A stretch of DNA of 64,000 bases from Planctomycetota bacterium. Its GTDB lineage: Bacteria; Planctomycetota; UBA1135; GCA-002686595. This document shows positions 17,505-27,021 of this stretch, one piece after another. Below the pieces are notes generated by a model. That model was not told the DNA's origin, did not search any database, and saw nothing but the letters and a program-made list of their open reading frames with translations. The position numbers and the translations under genes were made by a program. The stretch's first letter is position 1, and each line of letters opens with the position of its first letter. The stretch is taken from positions 1-64,000 of the forward strand of contig JASLMK010000078.1 in the NCBI GenBank assembly GCA_030746555.1. The letters run 5' to 3'.

Positions 17505-18227
17505 ATGATCACGCACAAGCTCCGCCTCATCGCCGTTCTCGGCCTGGCCTTCGCCGGGCTCTCCTGGGCCGGTCTGGGAGCACAGGACACCGGAGGCGGC
17601 GCCTTCGGCACCGCCGGCGGCGGCGCGAAGAAGGCCGCGCAGAGCGATGACGCGACCGTCATCTTCGATCAGCTGCCCCTCTACCCGATGAAGGACTGCC
17701 CCGTCAGCGGCAAGCCGCTGCGCTCCAAGGGCGATCCGGTCAACATGGTCGTGGACGGCCGGCTCATCCGCGTGTGCTGCGGAGGCTGCAAGAAGCGCGT
17801 CGCCGCGCAGAAGGAGGCCATCATCGCCCAGCTCGACGCGGCCGCCGTCAAGGCCCAGAAGGAGTCCTGGCCCCTCTCGATCTGCCCGATCAGCGGCGGC
17901 GAACTCGGAGGAGAGGACGACCCGCCGATCGACGTCGTATGGGGTGGGCGCTACGTCAAGCTATGCTGCAACAAGTGCGCGGGGATGTACGCGAAGGCGC
18001 CCGCCAAGGCCCGCGCCAAGGTCGAGACCGCCCTGCGCGCGAAGCTGCGCGAGAGCTACCCCGGGAAGGTCTGCCCCGTGAGCGGCGAGACACTCGGCTC
18101 GATGGGCGAACCCGTCGAAGTGCTCTACGGCACGCACCTCGTTCGCTTCTGCTGCGAGGGCTGCGTGAAGTCCTACCGCAAGGACCCCAAGAAGTACGTC
18201 GCGAAGGTCTACGCGGACTGCAAGTAG
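17505..18227 (+). CDS. Exported protein with three CPxSG/CCxxC metal-binding-like repeats
   Basis: 240 residues beginning at ATG 17505 after AAAGGA. A signal peptide ends near GLGAQ. The mature part is three tandem units of about 60-70 residues. Each unit has CP(V/I)SG, then a G-rich stretch, a strand ending in CC, and CCxxC: CPVSGKPL/CCGGC, CPISGGEL/CCNKC, CPVSGETL/CCEGC. This resembles YHS/TRASH-like heavy-metal-binding modules, repeated three times. Binding of copper or another thiophilic metal outside the cytoplasm is inference. A hairpin follows at 18257-18289. Confidence 0.8.
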   Translation: MITHKLRLIAVLGLAFAGLSWAGLGAQDTGGGAFGTAGGGAKKAAQSDDATVIFDQLPLYPMKDCPVSGKPLRSKGDPVNMVVDGRLIRVCCGGCKKRVAAQKEAIIAQLDAAAVKAQKESWPLSICPISGGELGGEDDPPIDVVWGGRYVKLCCNKCAGMYAKAPAKARAKVETALRAKLRESYPGKVCPVSGETLGSMGEPVEVLYGTHLVRFCCEGCVKSYRKDPKKYVAKVYADCK

Positions 18228-18256
18228 CTCAGGCGGCGAGAGAAGCCCCGAAGGGG

Positions 18257-18289
18257 AGCGGCGTGGGCGGTGGTGCCGCCCGCGCCGCT
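18257..18289 (+). terminator. Hairpin terminator after the triple-repeat protein
   Basis: The 14-base arm 18257-18270 pairs with 18276-18289 (one G-T pair) around TGGTG, followed by GTCTTCGT. A small CCCC-GAA-GGGG hairpin lies just before at 18247-18256. It sits between convergent genes. Confidence 0.65.
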
Positions 18290-18326
18290 GTCTTCGTGCT
18301 CCGCCGGGAGTGCTCGGGAACGCCGC

Positions 18327-19397
18327 TCAGACGCTGGAGGCCGGCTGGCGCAGCTCACCCGCGACGAGATCCCCGACCTCGTCGGTGGGATGGGCGCCGG
18401 TCCCCGCGCCCCTCAGACGCTCGCTCGTGAACAGTCCGCGCATGGCTCCCTCGATCGCCGCGGCGGCGGTCTTCTCGCCGAGGTAGTCCAGCATCATGCT
18501 GCAGGCCATGATCGCCGCCACAGGTGAGGCGGCGTTCTTCCCGGCGTGCTTGGGCGCAGAGCCGTGGATCGGCTCGAAGAGGCTCACACGCCCGGGGTGG
18601 ATGTTGCCCGACGCAGCCAGGCCCATGCCGCCCTGCACCATGGCCCCCAGGTCCGTGATGATGTCGCCCAACAGGTTGGGGGTCACGGCCACGTCGAACC
18701 ACTCCGGGTTCTTGACCATCCACATGCATGCTGCGTCGATGTAGGCATGCTCGCAGGTGACCTCGGGGAACTCCCGGGAGACCTCCTCGAACGTGCGCGT
18801 CCACAGGTCGTGGGCGCGGACGGCGTTGGCCTTGTCGATCAGGGTCACCTGCTTGCGCTTGTTGCGGCTCATGGCGAGCTCGAAGGCGTAGCGGATTGCC
18901 CGCTCCGTCCCCTGGCGCGTGTAGGTCATCGTCTGGGTGGAGACCTCGAGCGCCTGCCCCTTGTGCATGAAGCCGTGCATCCCCGAGTACGCGCCCTCGG
19001 TGTTCTCGCGCACGATCACCATGTCGATGTCTTCGGGCCGCTTGTCCTTCAAGGGGCACAGCGCCTCTGTGAACAGCTGGATCGGCCTCAGGTTGATGTA
19101 CAGGTCGAGATCGAATCGCATTCGGGCGATGATCCCGAACTCGATCTTCCCGACCGGGAGCCGCGGATCCCCGATCGCTCCCAGGAAGATCGCGTCCTGA
19201 GCACGCACCTCCTCGAAGGCCTCGTCGGGGAAGATCTCGCCGTGTTGGAGGAAGTGTTCGCTGCCGAACGGGTACTCGGTGCGGCGAACGGAGAAGCCGT
19301 ACACCTCAGCGGCAGCGTCGAGAACTTTCATGGCCTCGGCGGTCACCTCGGGCCCGATTCCATCCCCTCCAATGACCGCGATGTCGTACTCACCCAT
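18327..19397 (-). CDS. leuB: 3-isopropylmalate dehydrogenase-like oxidative decarboxylase
   Basis: 356 residues of the beta-decarboxylating dehydrogenase family (IPMDH, isocitrate, homoisocitrate, tartrate). GGDGIGPEV opens the protein; INLRPIQLF and [13 protein letters not shown] form the substrate site; [10 protein letters not shown] and [14 protein letters not shown] supply the metal-binding Asp residues; [13 protein letters not shown] binds NAD. The RENTEG version is shared by several non-classical IPMDHs and by isocitrate-type enzymes, so the exact substrate is open. Its upstream neighbour is a LeuD-LeuC fusion 26 bases away, which supports the isopropylmalate assignment. It is the last gene of a long acyl-CoA operon. 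Confidence 0.82.
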   Translation of the reverse strand: MGEYDIAVIGGDGIGPEVTAEAMKVLDAAAEVYGFSVRRTEYPFGSEHFLQHGEIFPDEAFEEVRAQDAIFLGAIGDPRLPVGKIEFGIIARMRFDLDLYINLRPIQLFTEALCPLKDKRPEDIDMVIVRENTEGAYSGMHGFMHKGQALEVSTQTMTYTRQGTERAIRYAFELAMSRNKRKQVTLIDKANAVRAHDLWTRTFEEVSREFPEVTCEHAYIDAACMWMVKNPEWFDVAVTPNLLGDIITDLGAMVQGGMGLAASGNIHPGRVSLFEPIHGSAPKHAGKNAASPVAAIMACSMMLDYLGEKTAAAAIEGAMRGLFTSERLRGAGTGAHPTDEVGDLVAGELRQPASSV

Positions 19398-19423
19398 CAG
19401 TCTCTCCAGTTGCCTCTCTTGGA

Positions 19424-21421
19424 TCAGGCGTGCTTGCGCACGCGAAACATGCCGGACTCGTAGTGGGCGATCCGGCCCTCCACCGCGCTGGCCGCCACCG
19501 ACAAGGGCGATGCAAGGTACAGCGCTCCGGGTCCGCTGCGCCCGTCGAAGTTGCGATTGATCGCGCTGATGGTGGTCTGGTCAGCGAAACTGGAGACGCC
19601 GGGCCCGCAACCGATGCAGGCGCCGCAGCCGGGGTTGATGATCACGACGCCCGCGCGCTCGAAAACCTCGGTGTAGCCGGCTTCCACGGCGTAGGCCATG
19701 ACGTCCTCGCTACCGTATTGGATGTACATCCTCACGCCTTCGGCGATTCGGCGGCCCGCGGCGAGCGCCTCCCTCAAGACGAGCGCGTAGCCGTCGAGGT
19801 CCGCCTCCTTGCCCGCGGTGCAGGAGCCGCCGTAGGCGATGTCGATCGAGACCTCGCCGAGATCGGCGATCGCACACCCGTATGTCGGGTCCCCCGGGAG
19901 GGCGACCAGCGGGCGGATCCCCGCGAGGTCGAGCGTGTGCACGCCGCCGGCGTACTGCGCACCCTCGTCGGCTCTGACGAAGATCCCAGTGAAGTCCTCC
20001 GCTCCGGCTCCATCGCGCCGCGCCGCCAACCAGGCCGCCGCGCCCTCGTCTCCCTCGCAGATTCCGGTACGTGCCGAGCACTCCGTCGCCATGTTGGTCA
20101 GCGTCGCCCGCTCGTCCATTGCGAGGGTGGCCAGGCCCGGGCCGCCGAACTCCATGACACGGTCGAGGGTGTCCTCTCGGACGGCGAAGGTCGACAGGAT
20201 GTGCAGGATGACGTCCTTGGCCGTGCAGGAGGCCGGCAGTTCACCGACCAACTCGAAGCGTATGGACTCGGGCACCGTCACGAGGGTGAACCCGGATCGG
20301 ATCAGGCCCGCGTACTCCGTCGCGCCCACGCCCCAGGCCAGAGCGTTGTTCCCACCGCCCATGCAGGTGTGGGAGTCGGTCGCCTGGATGAAGTCGCCGG
20401 GATCGATGAACTTCTCGCGCGCCACCTGGTGGCAGATCCCCGGCGACACGCCGTCGCGCGCCGAGTAGTCGCGCACATTCGTGTGGCGCTGGAACTCGCG
20501 CTGCAAGGTGCGCAAGGTCTCGATCTCGGCGATGAACGGCTTCATGCGCTCGACACCATCGGCGTAGAGCAGGTGGTCCTCGAAGACTGCGAACTTGGAA
20601 GGATCGGGGATCGTGTAGTCCGCCCCGCACTCTGTCTGCAGGAACGTGTGGACCTGGGCGGTCGTGAACTCGTGGCTGTAGCCGCCGTCCACCTTCACGA
20701 AGCACGTGTCACCGGGCTTCACCCACCTCGGCGCCCCCCCGCCGACGAGGTGGCGGGCGATGATCTTCTCAGCCATCGTCATGGGTCGCTCCCCAGTCTT
20801 CGGCGGATCGACGCTCACCTCGCCCGCCTCGAAGCGCGCGTTGAATGCGAACAGCCCACCCGACTCGACGATGGCGCGGGTGGCCGGGTCGTAGTCCGCG
20901 GTGAACTCCTCCAGCCCGATCTCCTCGCCCGCCTGCAGGCGCGCGAGCAGTTCGTGGTCTCCCATCAACTGGCCGAGGTTGATGTTGTTGCGGGCATGGA
21001 TGGGGGCGAAGGACGAGGCGAACACCGCCCGCACGCCGCACCAGCGCTCGGCCTGCGGAGCCGTCTCGCGGCTGGAGCCCGTGCCCTTGCGTTGCCCCGA
21101 GACGATGACCTCGAAGCCGCCGTCCATCAGCGCCCGCGTGGGGAACACGCGCTCACCCTCGTCGTCCAGCAGACCGGCGTAGGCGTCGACGGCGATGTCC
21201 TCGGGGCGGTGACGGAAGCACACCCAGGCCGGCGTCATCACGTCCGTGTTGATGTCGTCGAGCAGGTCCTCGGGGCGCACGTCCTCCATCCGCAGGTCCA
21301 GCTCCCCCGCGAGCTGCCGCTTGATCAGCTCGAGGTCCTTGGTCAGGAACAGGACTCGCCTGCCCGGTGAGAGCGCGACGACGGGGGTGCCGTCGGGCCT
21401 GCTGTGGATCAGCGGGTTCAC
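19424..21421 (-). CDS. Fused 3-isopropylmalate dehydratase-like protein (LeuD domain first, LeuC domain second)
   Basis: About 665 residues, aconitase superfamily. Residues about 1-220 resemble the small swivel domain, with SGQRKGTGSSRE and FASSFAPIHARNNINLG. From about 230 onward is the large catalytic domain: FVKVDGGYSHE, QATDSHTCMGGGNN with one cluster Cys, and NPGCGACIGCG with two more. In ordinary aconitases the large domain comes first, so the order is reversed. GTG at 21421 was chosen, 8 bases after the thiolase stop; upstream open frame merely mirrors the thiolase. The expected reaction is isomerisation of 2- to 3-isopropylmalate, but a related hydroxyacid is possible. Confidence 0.82.
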   Translation of the reverse strand: MNPLIHSRPDGTPVVALSPGRRVLFLTKDLELIKRQLAGELDLRMEDVRPEDLLDDINTDVMTPAWVCFRHRPEDIAVDAYAGLLDDEGERVFPTRALMDGGFEVIVSGQRKGTGSSRETAPQAERWCGVRAVFASSFAPIHARNNINLGQLMGDHELLARLQAGEEIGLEEFTADYDPATRAIVESGGLFAFNARFEAGEVSVDPPKTGERPMTMAEKIIARHLVGGGAPRWVKPGDTCFVKVDGGYSHEFTTAQVHTFLQTECGADYTIPDPSKFAVFEDHLLYADGVERMKPFIAEIETLRTLQREFQRHTNVRDYSARDGVSPGICHQVAREKFIDPGDFIQATDSHTCMGGGNNALAWGVGATEYAGLIRSGFTLVTVPESIRFELVGELPASCTAKDVILHILSTFAVREDTLDRVMEFGGPGLATLAMDERATLTNMATECSARTGICEGDEGAAAWLAARRDGAGAEDFTGIFVRADEGAQYAGGVHTLDLAGIRPLVALPGDPTYGCAIADLGEVSIDIAYGGSCTAGKEADLDGYALVLREALAAGRRIAEGVRMYIQYGSEDVMAYAVEAGYTEVFERAGVVIINPGCGACIGCGPGVSSFADQTTISAINRNFDGRSGPGALYLASPLSVAASAVEGRIAHYESGMFRVRKHA

Positions 21422-21429
21422 GCGATCGA

Positions 21430-22635
21430 TCAGGCCTGGGGGTTCTCGATCAACATGGCGATGCCCTGGCCGCCGCCGATGCAGGCCGACGCAACGCCGT
21501 AGCGCTTGCCGGACCGGCGGAGCTCGTACATCAGGGTCAGGACCAGGCGCGTCCCCGTGGCTCCGAGCGGGTGCCCGAGGGAGATCGCCCCGCCGTTGAC
21601 GTTGCACTTGTCGCGGTCGAGGCCGAGGTCCTTCTCGCAGCCGAGGTACTGGGCGGCGAAGGCCTCGTTGATCTCGAACAGGTCGACGTCGTCGATCCCC
21701 AGGCCTGCGCGCTCCAGACAGGAGCGGATCGCAGGGACGGGCCCGATTCCCATTTCGGTCGGATCCACGCCGACGTAGGCCCACGAGCGGATCGTGGCCC
21801 AAGTGTCCAACCCGTCCGCCGACGCGCGCTCGCCGTCGGTCAGGACCAGCGCCGCCGCCCCGTCCACGATGCCGCTGGCGTTTCCGGCCGTCACGGTTCC
21901 GTCCTTGCCAAACGCCGGACGCAGGGCGGAGAGGGCTTCGAGGGTCGTGTCCGGCTTGATGTGGTCGTCGGTGTCGATCACCTTCTCGCCGCGGCGCGTC
22001 TCGATGCGCACGGGATCGATCTCCTCGGCGAAGCGCCCCTCGCTCACGGCCGCCGCGCCCAGCTGGTGGCTGCGCATGGCGAAGGCGTCCTGCTCCTCGC
22101 GAGTGACGTTGCGCCCTTTGGCGACCTTCTCGGCCGTCTGGGCCATGAAGAGGCCCGCGATGGGGTCCTTGAGGGAGCCGAACAACGTGTCCTGGAGCTC
22201 GGGAGTGACGCCGAAGCGGAAGCCGGTACGCCCGCCGTAGAGGGCGAATGGTGCCTGGCTCATGTTCTCCATGCCGCCCGCGACCGCCGTGGTCGCCTCG
22301 TCCAGCTGTATCAGCTGGGCGGCGTTCACGATCGACTGGATGCCCGAGCCGCACAGCCGGTTGACGGTCAAAGCCGGTGCGTGCTCGGGCAGGCCGGCCT
22401 TGAGCGCCACGTGGCGCGCGCCGTAGATCGCGTCCATGGAGGTCTGCAGAGCATTCCCCATGACGACGTGGTCGATCGACTCGGGATCGACGTTCGCCCG
22501 ACCGACGGCCGCCTTCGTCGACTGCGCGGCGAGGTCGATCGCGCTGACGTCCTTGAGTTTGCCGAAGCCCGGGGTCCCCGAGTACTCGCACATCGGGGTC
22601 CGCGCCCCGCCGACGATCACAACATCCTTGCTCAT
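21430..22635 (-). CDS. Acetyl-CoA acetyltransferase / 3-ketoacyl-CoA thiolase
   Basis: 401 residues. Thiolase active-site features are complete: nucleophilic Cys in VNRLCGSGIQS, EINEAFAAQ, GGAISLGHPLGATG with the catalytic His, and the second Cys in SACIGGGQG. It condenses or cleaves short acyl-CoAs in the cytoplasm. It is the sixth gene of a minus-strand run beginning at 27021, with the fused dehydratase right after it. A second thiolase opens the same run; they may differ in chain length. Confidence 0.93.
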   Translation of the reverse strand: MSKDVVIVGGARTPMCEYSGTPGFGKLKDVSAIDLAAQSTKAAVGRANVDPESIDHVVMGNALQTSMDAIYGARHVALKAGLPEHAPALTVNRLCGSGIQSIVNAAQLIQLDEATTAVAGGMENMSQAPFALYGGRTGFRFGVTPELQDTLFGSLKDPIAGLFMAQTAEKVAKGRNVTREEQDAFAMRSHQLGAAAVSEGRFAEEIDPVRIETRRGEKVIDTDDHIKPDTTLEALSALRPAFGKDGTVTAGNASGIVDGAAALVLTDGERASADGLDTWATIRSWAYVGVDPTEMGIGPVPAIRSCLERAGLGIDDVDLFEINEAFAAQYLGCEKDLGLDRDKCNVNGGAISLGHPLGATGTRLVLTLMYELRRSGKRYGVASACIGGGQGIAMLIENPQA

Positions 22636-22696
22636 TTCGGAATCCTCTGTGCCGGCACTCAGCCGGCGATCGGTGTAGGGGGGTGCGGCCTGCCCT

Positions 22697-23485
22697 TCAA
22701 CGGCCGGTGAACTCGGGGGGGCGCTTCTCCAGGAACGCCGTCATGCCCTCGCGCATGTCCTCGGTGGTCGACGCCTTGCCGAACATCTCGGCCTCCAGGG
22801 CCTGTCCCGCATCCAGGCTCAAGTCCTGGCCGCGGGAGATGGCCTCCATGCCCAGCCGCACCGCGATGGGGCCGCGCGAGGAGATGGACCGAATCATCTT
22901 CAGGGTGCCATCCAGGAGCTCGTCGGGCTCGAAGACGCGATTGACCACGCCGACGCGATGGGCCTCGGCGGCGCCGTACATGTCGCCGGTCAACACCCAC
23001 TCGCGGGCCACGCCGGGACCGGCGATGCGGGAGAGACGCTGGGTCCCGCCGTAGCCGGGGATGATCCCCAGGCTGACCTCGGGCAGGCCCACCCGGGCGG
23101 TCGTGCTCGCCGTGCGCAGGGTGCAGGCCAGGGCCAGCTCCAGCCCTCCTCCGAGGGCGAACCCATTGATCATCGCGACCGAGGGCTTGCCGATGGTCTC
23201 GAGCTTGGCGAACACCTCCTGGCCGTAGGAGGCCAGCTCCCGCGCGGCATCCGCATCGCCCGCCGCGGCGCGCAGCTCACCGATGTCGGCTCCGGCGACG
23301 AAGGCCTTCTCGCCCGCGCCCGTCAGGAGCACGCAGCGCACGCCGTCCTCCCCGGCCACATCGTCGAGGGCACGGGAGAGCTCGCTCACCGTCTGGTGGT
23401 TGAGGGCGTTGAGCTGCGCCGGCCGCTCGATGGTCACGGTGGCCAGGGCACCCTCGACGCTCACGGAGATGTTCTCGAAACTCAT
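22697..23485 (-). CDS. Enoyl-CoA hydratase (crotonase family)
   Basis: 262 residues with the crotonase core: KAFVAGADIGEL, ALGGGLELALACTLR, and LPEVSLGIIPGYGGTQRL containing the two catalytic Glu positions. It adds water to enoyl-CoA in beta-oxidation or its reverse. GAGAGGA precedes the ATG. It lies between a cyclophilin gene (12 bases) and a thiolase gene (61 bases) in the same operon, and could also supply the crotonase step missing from the mutase operon at 33190-42627. Confidence 0.93.
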   Translation of the reverse strand: MSFENISVSVEGALATVTIERPAQLNALNHQTVSELSRALDDVAGEDGVRCVLLTGAGEKAFVAGADIGELRAAAGDADAARELASYGQEVFAKLETIGKPSVAMINGFALGGGLELALACTLRTASTTARVGLPEVSLGIIPGYGGTQRLSRIAGPGVAREWVLTGDMYGAAEAHRVGVVNRVFEPDELLDGTLKMIRSISSRGPIAVRLGMEAISRGQDLSLDAGQALEAEMFGKASTTEDMREGMTAFLEKRPPEFTGR

Positions 23486-23497
23486 GGTGTCCTCTCG

Positions 23498-23983
23498 TCA
23501 GCCGCGGACGACCTGCGCGCTCTCGACGGTGACCGGTTCGACCGGGCTCGAGCCCTCACCGCCCGGCTTGCAGGTGCCGTTGGCGATCGTGTCCAGGGTC
23601 TCATCTCCCTCGACGAGCCGTCCGAAAGCCGTGTACTGACCGTCGAGGAATCCCGCGTCCCCGTGACAGATGAAGAACTGGCTGCCGGCCGAGTTCGGAT
23701 CCTGCGAGCGCGCCATCGAGAGGACGCCGCGTTCGTGGTGCGTATCGTTGAACTCGGCGTCGACCTGCCAACCGGGGCCGCCCATTCCCGTTCCGTCAGG
23801 GCAGCCGCCCTGGATCATGAAGCCGGGAATCACGCGGTGGAAGACCGTCCCGTCGTAGAAACCCTGTTCGGAGAGCTTGATGAAGTTCTCGACGTGCTTG
23901 GGAGCCTTCTCGGGGAGGAACTCGATGCTCAAGTCGCCGGCGGTGGTCTTCAGGATGACTTTGGTGTTTGCGTTCTCGCTCAT
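23498..23983 (-). CDS. Cyclophilin-type peptidyl-prolyl isomerase
   Basis: 161 residues, a minimal cytoplasmic cyclophilin with no signal peptide. Core motifs are FHRVIPGFMIQGG with the catalytic Arg, GVLSMARSQDPNSAGSQFFI and YTAFGRLVEGDE. It would speed proline isomerisation during protein folding. It sits inside a fatty-acid operon next to a second, exported cyclophilin, which is unexpected company. Confidence 0.93.
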   Translation of the reverse strand: MSENANTKVILKTTAGDLSIEFLPEKAPKHVENFIKLSEQGFYDGTVFHRVIPGFMIQGGCPDGTGMGGPGWQVDAEFNDTHHERGVLSMARSQDPNSAGSQFFICHGDAGFLDGQYTAFGRLVEGDETLDTIANGTCKPGGEGSSPVEPVTVESAQVVRG

Positions 23984-24007
23984 GATCCTCGTTGGATTCC
24001 TACCTGT

Positions 24008-24895
24008 TCAGTCCGTGACGATCACGGTGGCCTTGATGATCGACTGGCGGGTATTCGGCTTGTCGCGCCGGTCCCGCGGAGTCTTGACGATGGTGTCCAC
24101 GACCTCGAGCCCGCTGACGAGCTGGCCGAAGGCTGAGTACTGGTTGTCGAGGTGCGTCGCGACGTCGTGCATCACGAAGAACTGGCACGACGCCGAGTCC
24201 GGGCTGGCCGAGCGCGCCATCGACAGCACGCCCGCGACGTGCTTCCTCGAGTTGAACTCGGCCGGCAGGGTCCGCGGCCCGTTGCCCGTCCCGTCACCGC
24301 GCGGGCAGCCTCCTTGGATCATGAACCCGGGGATGACGCGATGGAAGGCGAGGTCGTCGTAGAAACCGCTGTAGGAGAGATCGAGGAAGTTGCGCACGTG
24401 CCCGGGCGCCACGTCGGGCCAGAACTCCATCAGCAGATCCCCGCGGCTGGTGTTCATCAACACGCGGTACTTCGAGAGGTCCGCGACGTCCATCTCCATG
24501 AAGTCGAGCCCCTCCGGCGCCTGGCGGAAGACGTCGACCTCCACGGGCGTCGAGTCGAGGAACTTCGCCGCGAAGCGCAGCTCGAAGGGCTTGCCGTCGA
24601 ACGCCTTGGAGGCCGCGATGGCCGGGCCGAGGTCGAACGAGAGGGTCAACTCGGCGCCGCCGGCGAGGTGGACGATCCCCCCGTCGGTGCGCTTCTCCAC
24701 CGGCTTGCCGTCCACGGTGAAGGCCGAGGGCGTCAGGAGCCAACCGGCCAGGGGCGCGCCGTCGGCCGGTGCGCTGACCTTGATCGACACCTCGAAGGGC
24801 GCGCCTTCGAGGAAGCTGGCGGGCGCCTCCCAGGTGATCTGGGGATCTCCGGCGCCGAGGGCCGCGAGGGCGCAGGCTGCGGTGGCGACTAGCAT
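24008..24895 (-). CDS. Exported cyclophilin with an extra N-terminal domain
   Basis: 295 residues. The first about 15 residues are hydrophobic and end near ALGAGD, as a short signal peptide. Residues about 16-140 are a beta-rich domain that I do not recognise; about 145-295 form a cyclophilin domain with FHRVIPGFMIQGG, GVLSMARSASPDSASCQFF and YSAFGQLVSG. Catalytic Arg and Phe positions are kept. The start ATG overlaps the stop of the upstream dehydrogenase gene by 7 bases (ATGCTAG), so translation is probably coupled. Confidence 0.88.
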   Translation of the reverse strand: MLVATAACALAALGAGDPQITWEAPASFLEGAPFEVSIKVSAPADGAPLAGWLLTPSAFTVDGKPVEKRTDGGIVHLAGGAELTLSFDLGPAIAASKAFDGKPFELRFAAKFLDSTPVEVDVFRQAPEGLDFMEMDVADLSKYRVLMNTSRGDLLMEFWPDVAPGHVRNFLDLSYSGFYDDLAFHRVIPGFMIQGGCPRGDGTGNGPRTLPAEFNSRKHVAGVLSMARSASPDSASCQFFVMHDVATHLDNQYSAFGQLVSGLEVVDTIVKTPRDRRDKPNTRQSIIKATVIVTD

Positions 24896-25782
24896 CGCTT
24901 GTCACCCTCCCAGGTGTAGAACCCCTCGCCGGTCTTCCGACCGAGCTTGCCCTCGGCGACCTTCTGCGCCAGCAGCTCGGGCACATCGAAGGCCGGCTCG
25001 TCGGGATAGCGCTCTCTCCAGCCCTCGAGGATCAACAGGGTCGTGTCGAGGCCGACGTAGTCGGTCAGGGTCAGCGGCCCCATCGGGTAGCCACAACCAA
25101 GCTGCATCGCCGCGTCGATGTCCTCCTTGGTGGCGTCCCCGCGCTCGAGCATCCGCAGGGCCTGGGTCATGTAGGGAATCAGCAGGCGATTGACGACGAA
25201 GCCCGGCGTGTCCTTGCACGAGACGGCCGTTTTCCCGCAGGCCTCACCGAAGGCCTTGGCGGCGGCGAAGACCTCATCGTCGGTCTGCTCGCAGCGCACG
25301 ACCTCGACCAGGCGCATCAGCTGTACGGGATTGAAGAAGTGCAGCCCCACGAAGCGCTCGGGGCGGCCCGACGCAGCGGCCATCTCGCCCACGGGGAACG
25401 AGGAGGTGTTGGAGGCGAAGATCGTCTCGGGCTTGCAACCCTCGCCGAGCTCGGCGAAGAGGCTCTTCTTGATGTCGAGGTCCTCGATGATGGCCTCGAC
25501 CACGAGGTCGCAGTCGAACAAGGCGCTCTTGTCCAGCGATCCCGAGATGCGACCGAGGGTCGCGGCGGCGCCCGCCTGCGCCTGCTCCTCGGTCGCCTTG
25601 CCCTTCTCGACCGCCTTCTCGGCCAGCTTGTTGACGCTCTTGTGGATGCGCGCCATGCCCTTGTCGAGGAAGCCCTGATCGGTCTCGACTACGACGACGT
25701 CGCAGCCGCCCTGGGCGGCGACCTGCGCGATTCCGTGGCCCATCAGGCCGCAACCCACCACGCCGACTTTCTGGATGCTCAT
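24889..25782 (-). CDS. 3-hydroxybutyryl-CoA dehydrogenase
   Basis: 297 residues. VGVVGCGLMGHGIAQ forms the NAD-binding loop, GLHFFNPVQLMRLVEVV carries the catalytic His, NRLLIPY follows, and the C-terminal domain contains GCGYPMGPLTLTDYVGLDT. It oxidises 3-hydroxyacyl-CoA to 3-ketoacyl-CoA. The thiolase gene is 24 bases upstream and the exported cyclophilin overlaps its end. Confidence 0.93.
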   Translation of the reverse strand: MSIQKVGVVGCGLMGHGIAQVAAQGGCDVVVVETDQGFLDKGMARIHKSVNKLAEKAVEKGKATEEQAQAGAAATLGRISGSLDKSALFDCDLVVEAIIEDLDIKKSLFAELGEGCKPETIFASNTSSFPVGEMAAASGRPERFVGLHFFNPVQLMRLVEVVRCEQTDDEVFAAAKAFGEACGKTAVSCKDTPGFVVNRLLIPYMTQALRMLERGDATKEDIDAAMQLGCGYPMGPLTLTDYVGLDTTLLILEGWRERYPDEPAFDVPELLAQKVAEGKLGRKTGEGFYTWEGDKRC

Positions 25783-25806
25783 TTGTGCTTGGTATGCCGT
25801 TGTTGT

Positions 25807-27021
25807 CTAGAGGCCCGTGCGGTCGAACGCCGCGGCGAAGCCCATCCCTCCGGAGACGCACAGGGTCGCGAGCGCGTGCTCACCTCCCCTGCGCTCGAGT
25901 TCGTGCAAGAGCGTCACGACGATGCGCGCCCCCGTGCACCCGATCGGGTGCCCCAGGGCGATCGAGCCGCCGTTGACGTTGAGCCTGTCCGCGGGGAGCG
26001 ACAGCTCCCGATCGCAGGCGATGACCTGGGCCGCGAAGGCCTCGTTCAACTCGATCAGGTCGTAGGCGTCGGGGGCGAGGCCGTTCTCCTCCTGCAGCGC
26101 TCGCACCGCCCCGACGGGGCCGATGCCCATCACGCTGGGGTCGACGCCGACCTGCGTGGCAGGCCCGACGGCCGCCAGTGGTGCGAGACCCAGCTCCACG
26201 GCGCGCGCCTCGCTCATCAACAACAGCGCCGCCGCGCCGTCGGTGATGCCCGAGGAGTTGCCCGCGGTGACCGTGCCCGCTTGGGGGTCGAAAACCGGCG
26301 GGAGCTTGGCGAGGCCCTCCATGGTGGCCGAGGGGCGCGGGTGCTCGTCGGCGTCGACGCGGTCTACTGCTCCCTTGCGGCCGGCGACCTCGACGGCGAC
26401 GAGCTCGGCGTCGAAGCGGCCGGCCTCGATCGCCGCCGCCGCCTTGCGCTGGCTCTGCAGGGCGAAGGCGTCCTGCTCCTCGCGGCCGATCTCCATCTGC
26501 CCGGCCAGCTTCTCCGCGGTCGCCCCCATCAGCATGCCCGACAGGGGACACTCGAAGCCGTCGCGGTACATGGCGTCCACCACCGGACCGTGGCCGAGGC
26601 GGTAGCCCTTGCGGAAGCGCGGCAGGAAGTAGGGCAAGCCGCTCATGCTCTCGGTGCCGCCCGCCACGGCGACCTCGCAGCGCCCGGCACGGATCGACTC
26701 GGCCGCGAGCTGCACCGCCTTCAGCCCGCTCGCGCAGGCCATGTTCACGGTCCAGGCCACCGACGAGTCGGGAATGCCCGCGCGGTAGGCGATCTGACGC
26801 GCCACGTTCGGCCCGCCTCCCGCCTGGCGGCCGTTGCCGAAGATCAGCTCGCCCACAGCCGCCGCCTCGACGCCCGTGCCGTCGAACAGGGCGTTCACCA
26901 CGTGCACACCCAGGTCCGCCGCGGAGAGCTCCGAGAAGGACCCGAAGTACTTCCCTATCGGCGTCCGCAGGGCGTGGGTGATGACGACGCGGCCGGCGTC
27001 GGTGTCTTTGGTCTGGGTCAT
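25807..27021 (-). CDS. Acetyl-CoA acetyltransferase / thiolase, first gene of the operon
   Basis: 404 residues from ATG 27021 ([10 protein letters not shown]). Active-site motifs: [12 protein letters not shown] with the nucleophile, [23 protein letters not shown] and TLCVSGGMG. The frame stays open upstream to 27660, but that stretch is low-complexity Arg/Gly/Pro and crosses the divergent Lon-domain gene, so the later ATG is right. It leads an eight-gene minus-strand run ending at 18327. Confidence 0.92.
   Translation of the reverse strand: MTQTKDTDAGRVVITHALRTPIGKYFGSFSELSAADLGVHVVNALFDGTGVEAAAVGELIFGNGRQAGGGPNVARQIAYRAGIPDSSVAWTVNMACASGLKAVQLAAESIRAGRCEVAVAGGTESMSGLPYFLPRFRKGYRLGHGPVVDAMYRDGFECPLSGMLMGATAEKLAGQMEIGREEQDAFALQSQRKAAAAIEAGRFDAELVAVEVAGRKGAVDRVDADEHPRPSATMEGLAKLPPVFDPQAGTVTAGNSSGITDGAAALLLMSEARAVELGLAPLAAVGPATQVGVDPSVMGIGPVGAVRALQEENGLAPDAYDLIELNEAFAAQVIACDRELSLPADRLNVNGGSIALGHPIGCTGARIVVTLLHELERRGGEHALATLCVSGGMGFAAAFDRTGL

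Noticed and set aside
19424-22591. 1055-residue protein joining thiolase region and LeuDC
   Set aside because: The N-terminal 390 residues are the wrong frame of the thiolase gene; the true frame starts near 21421.
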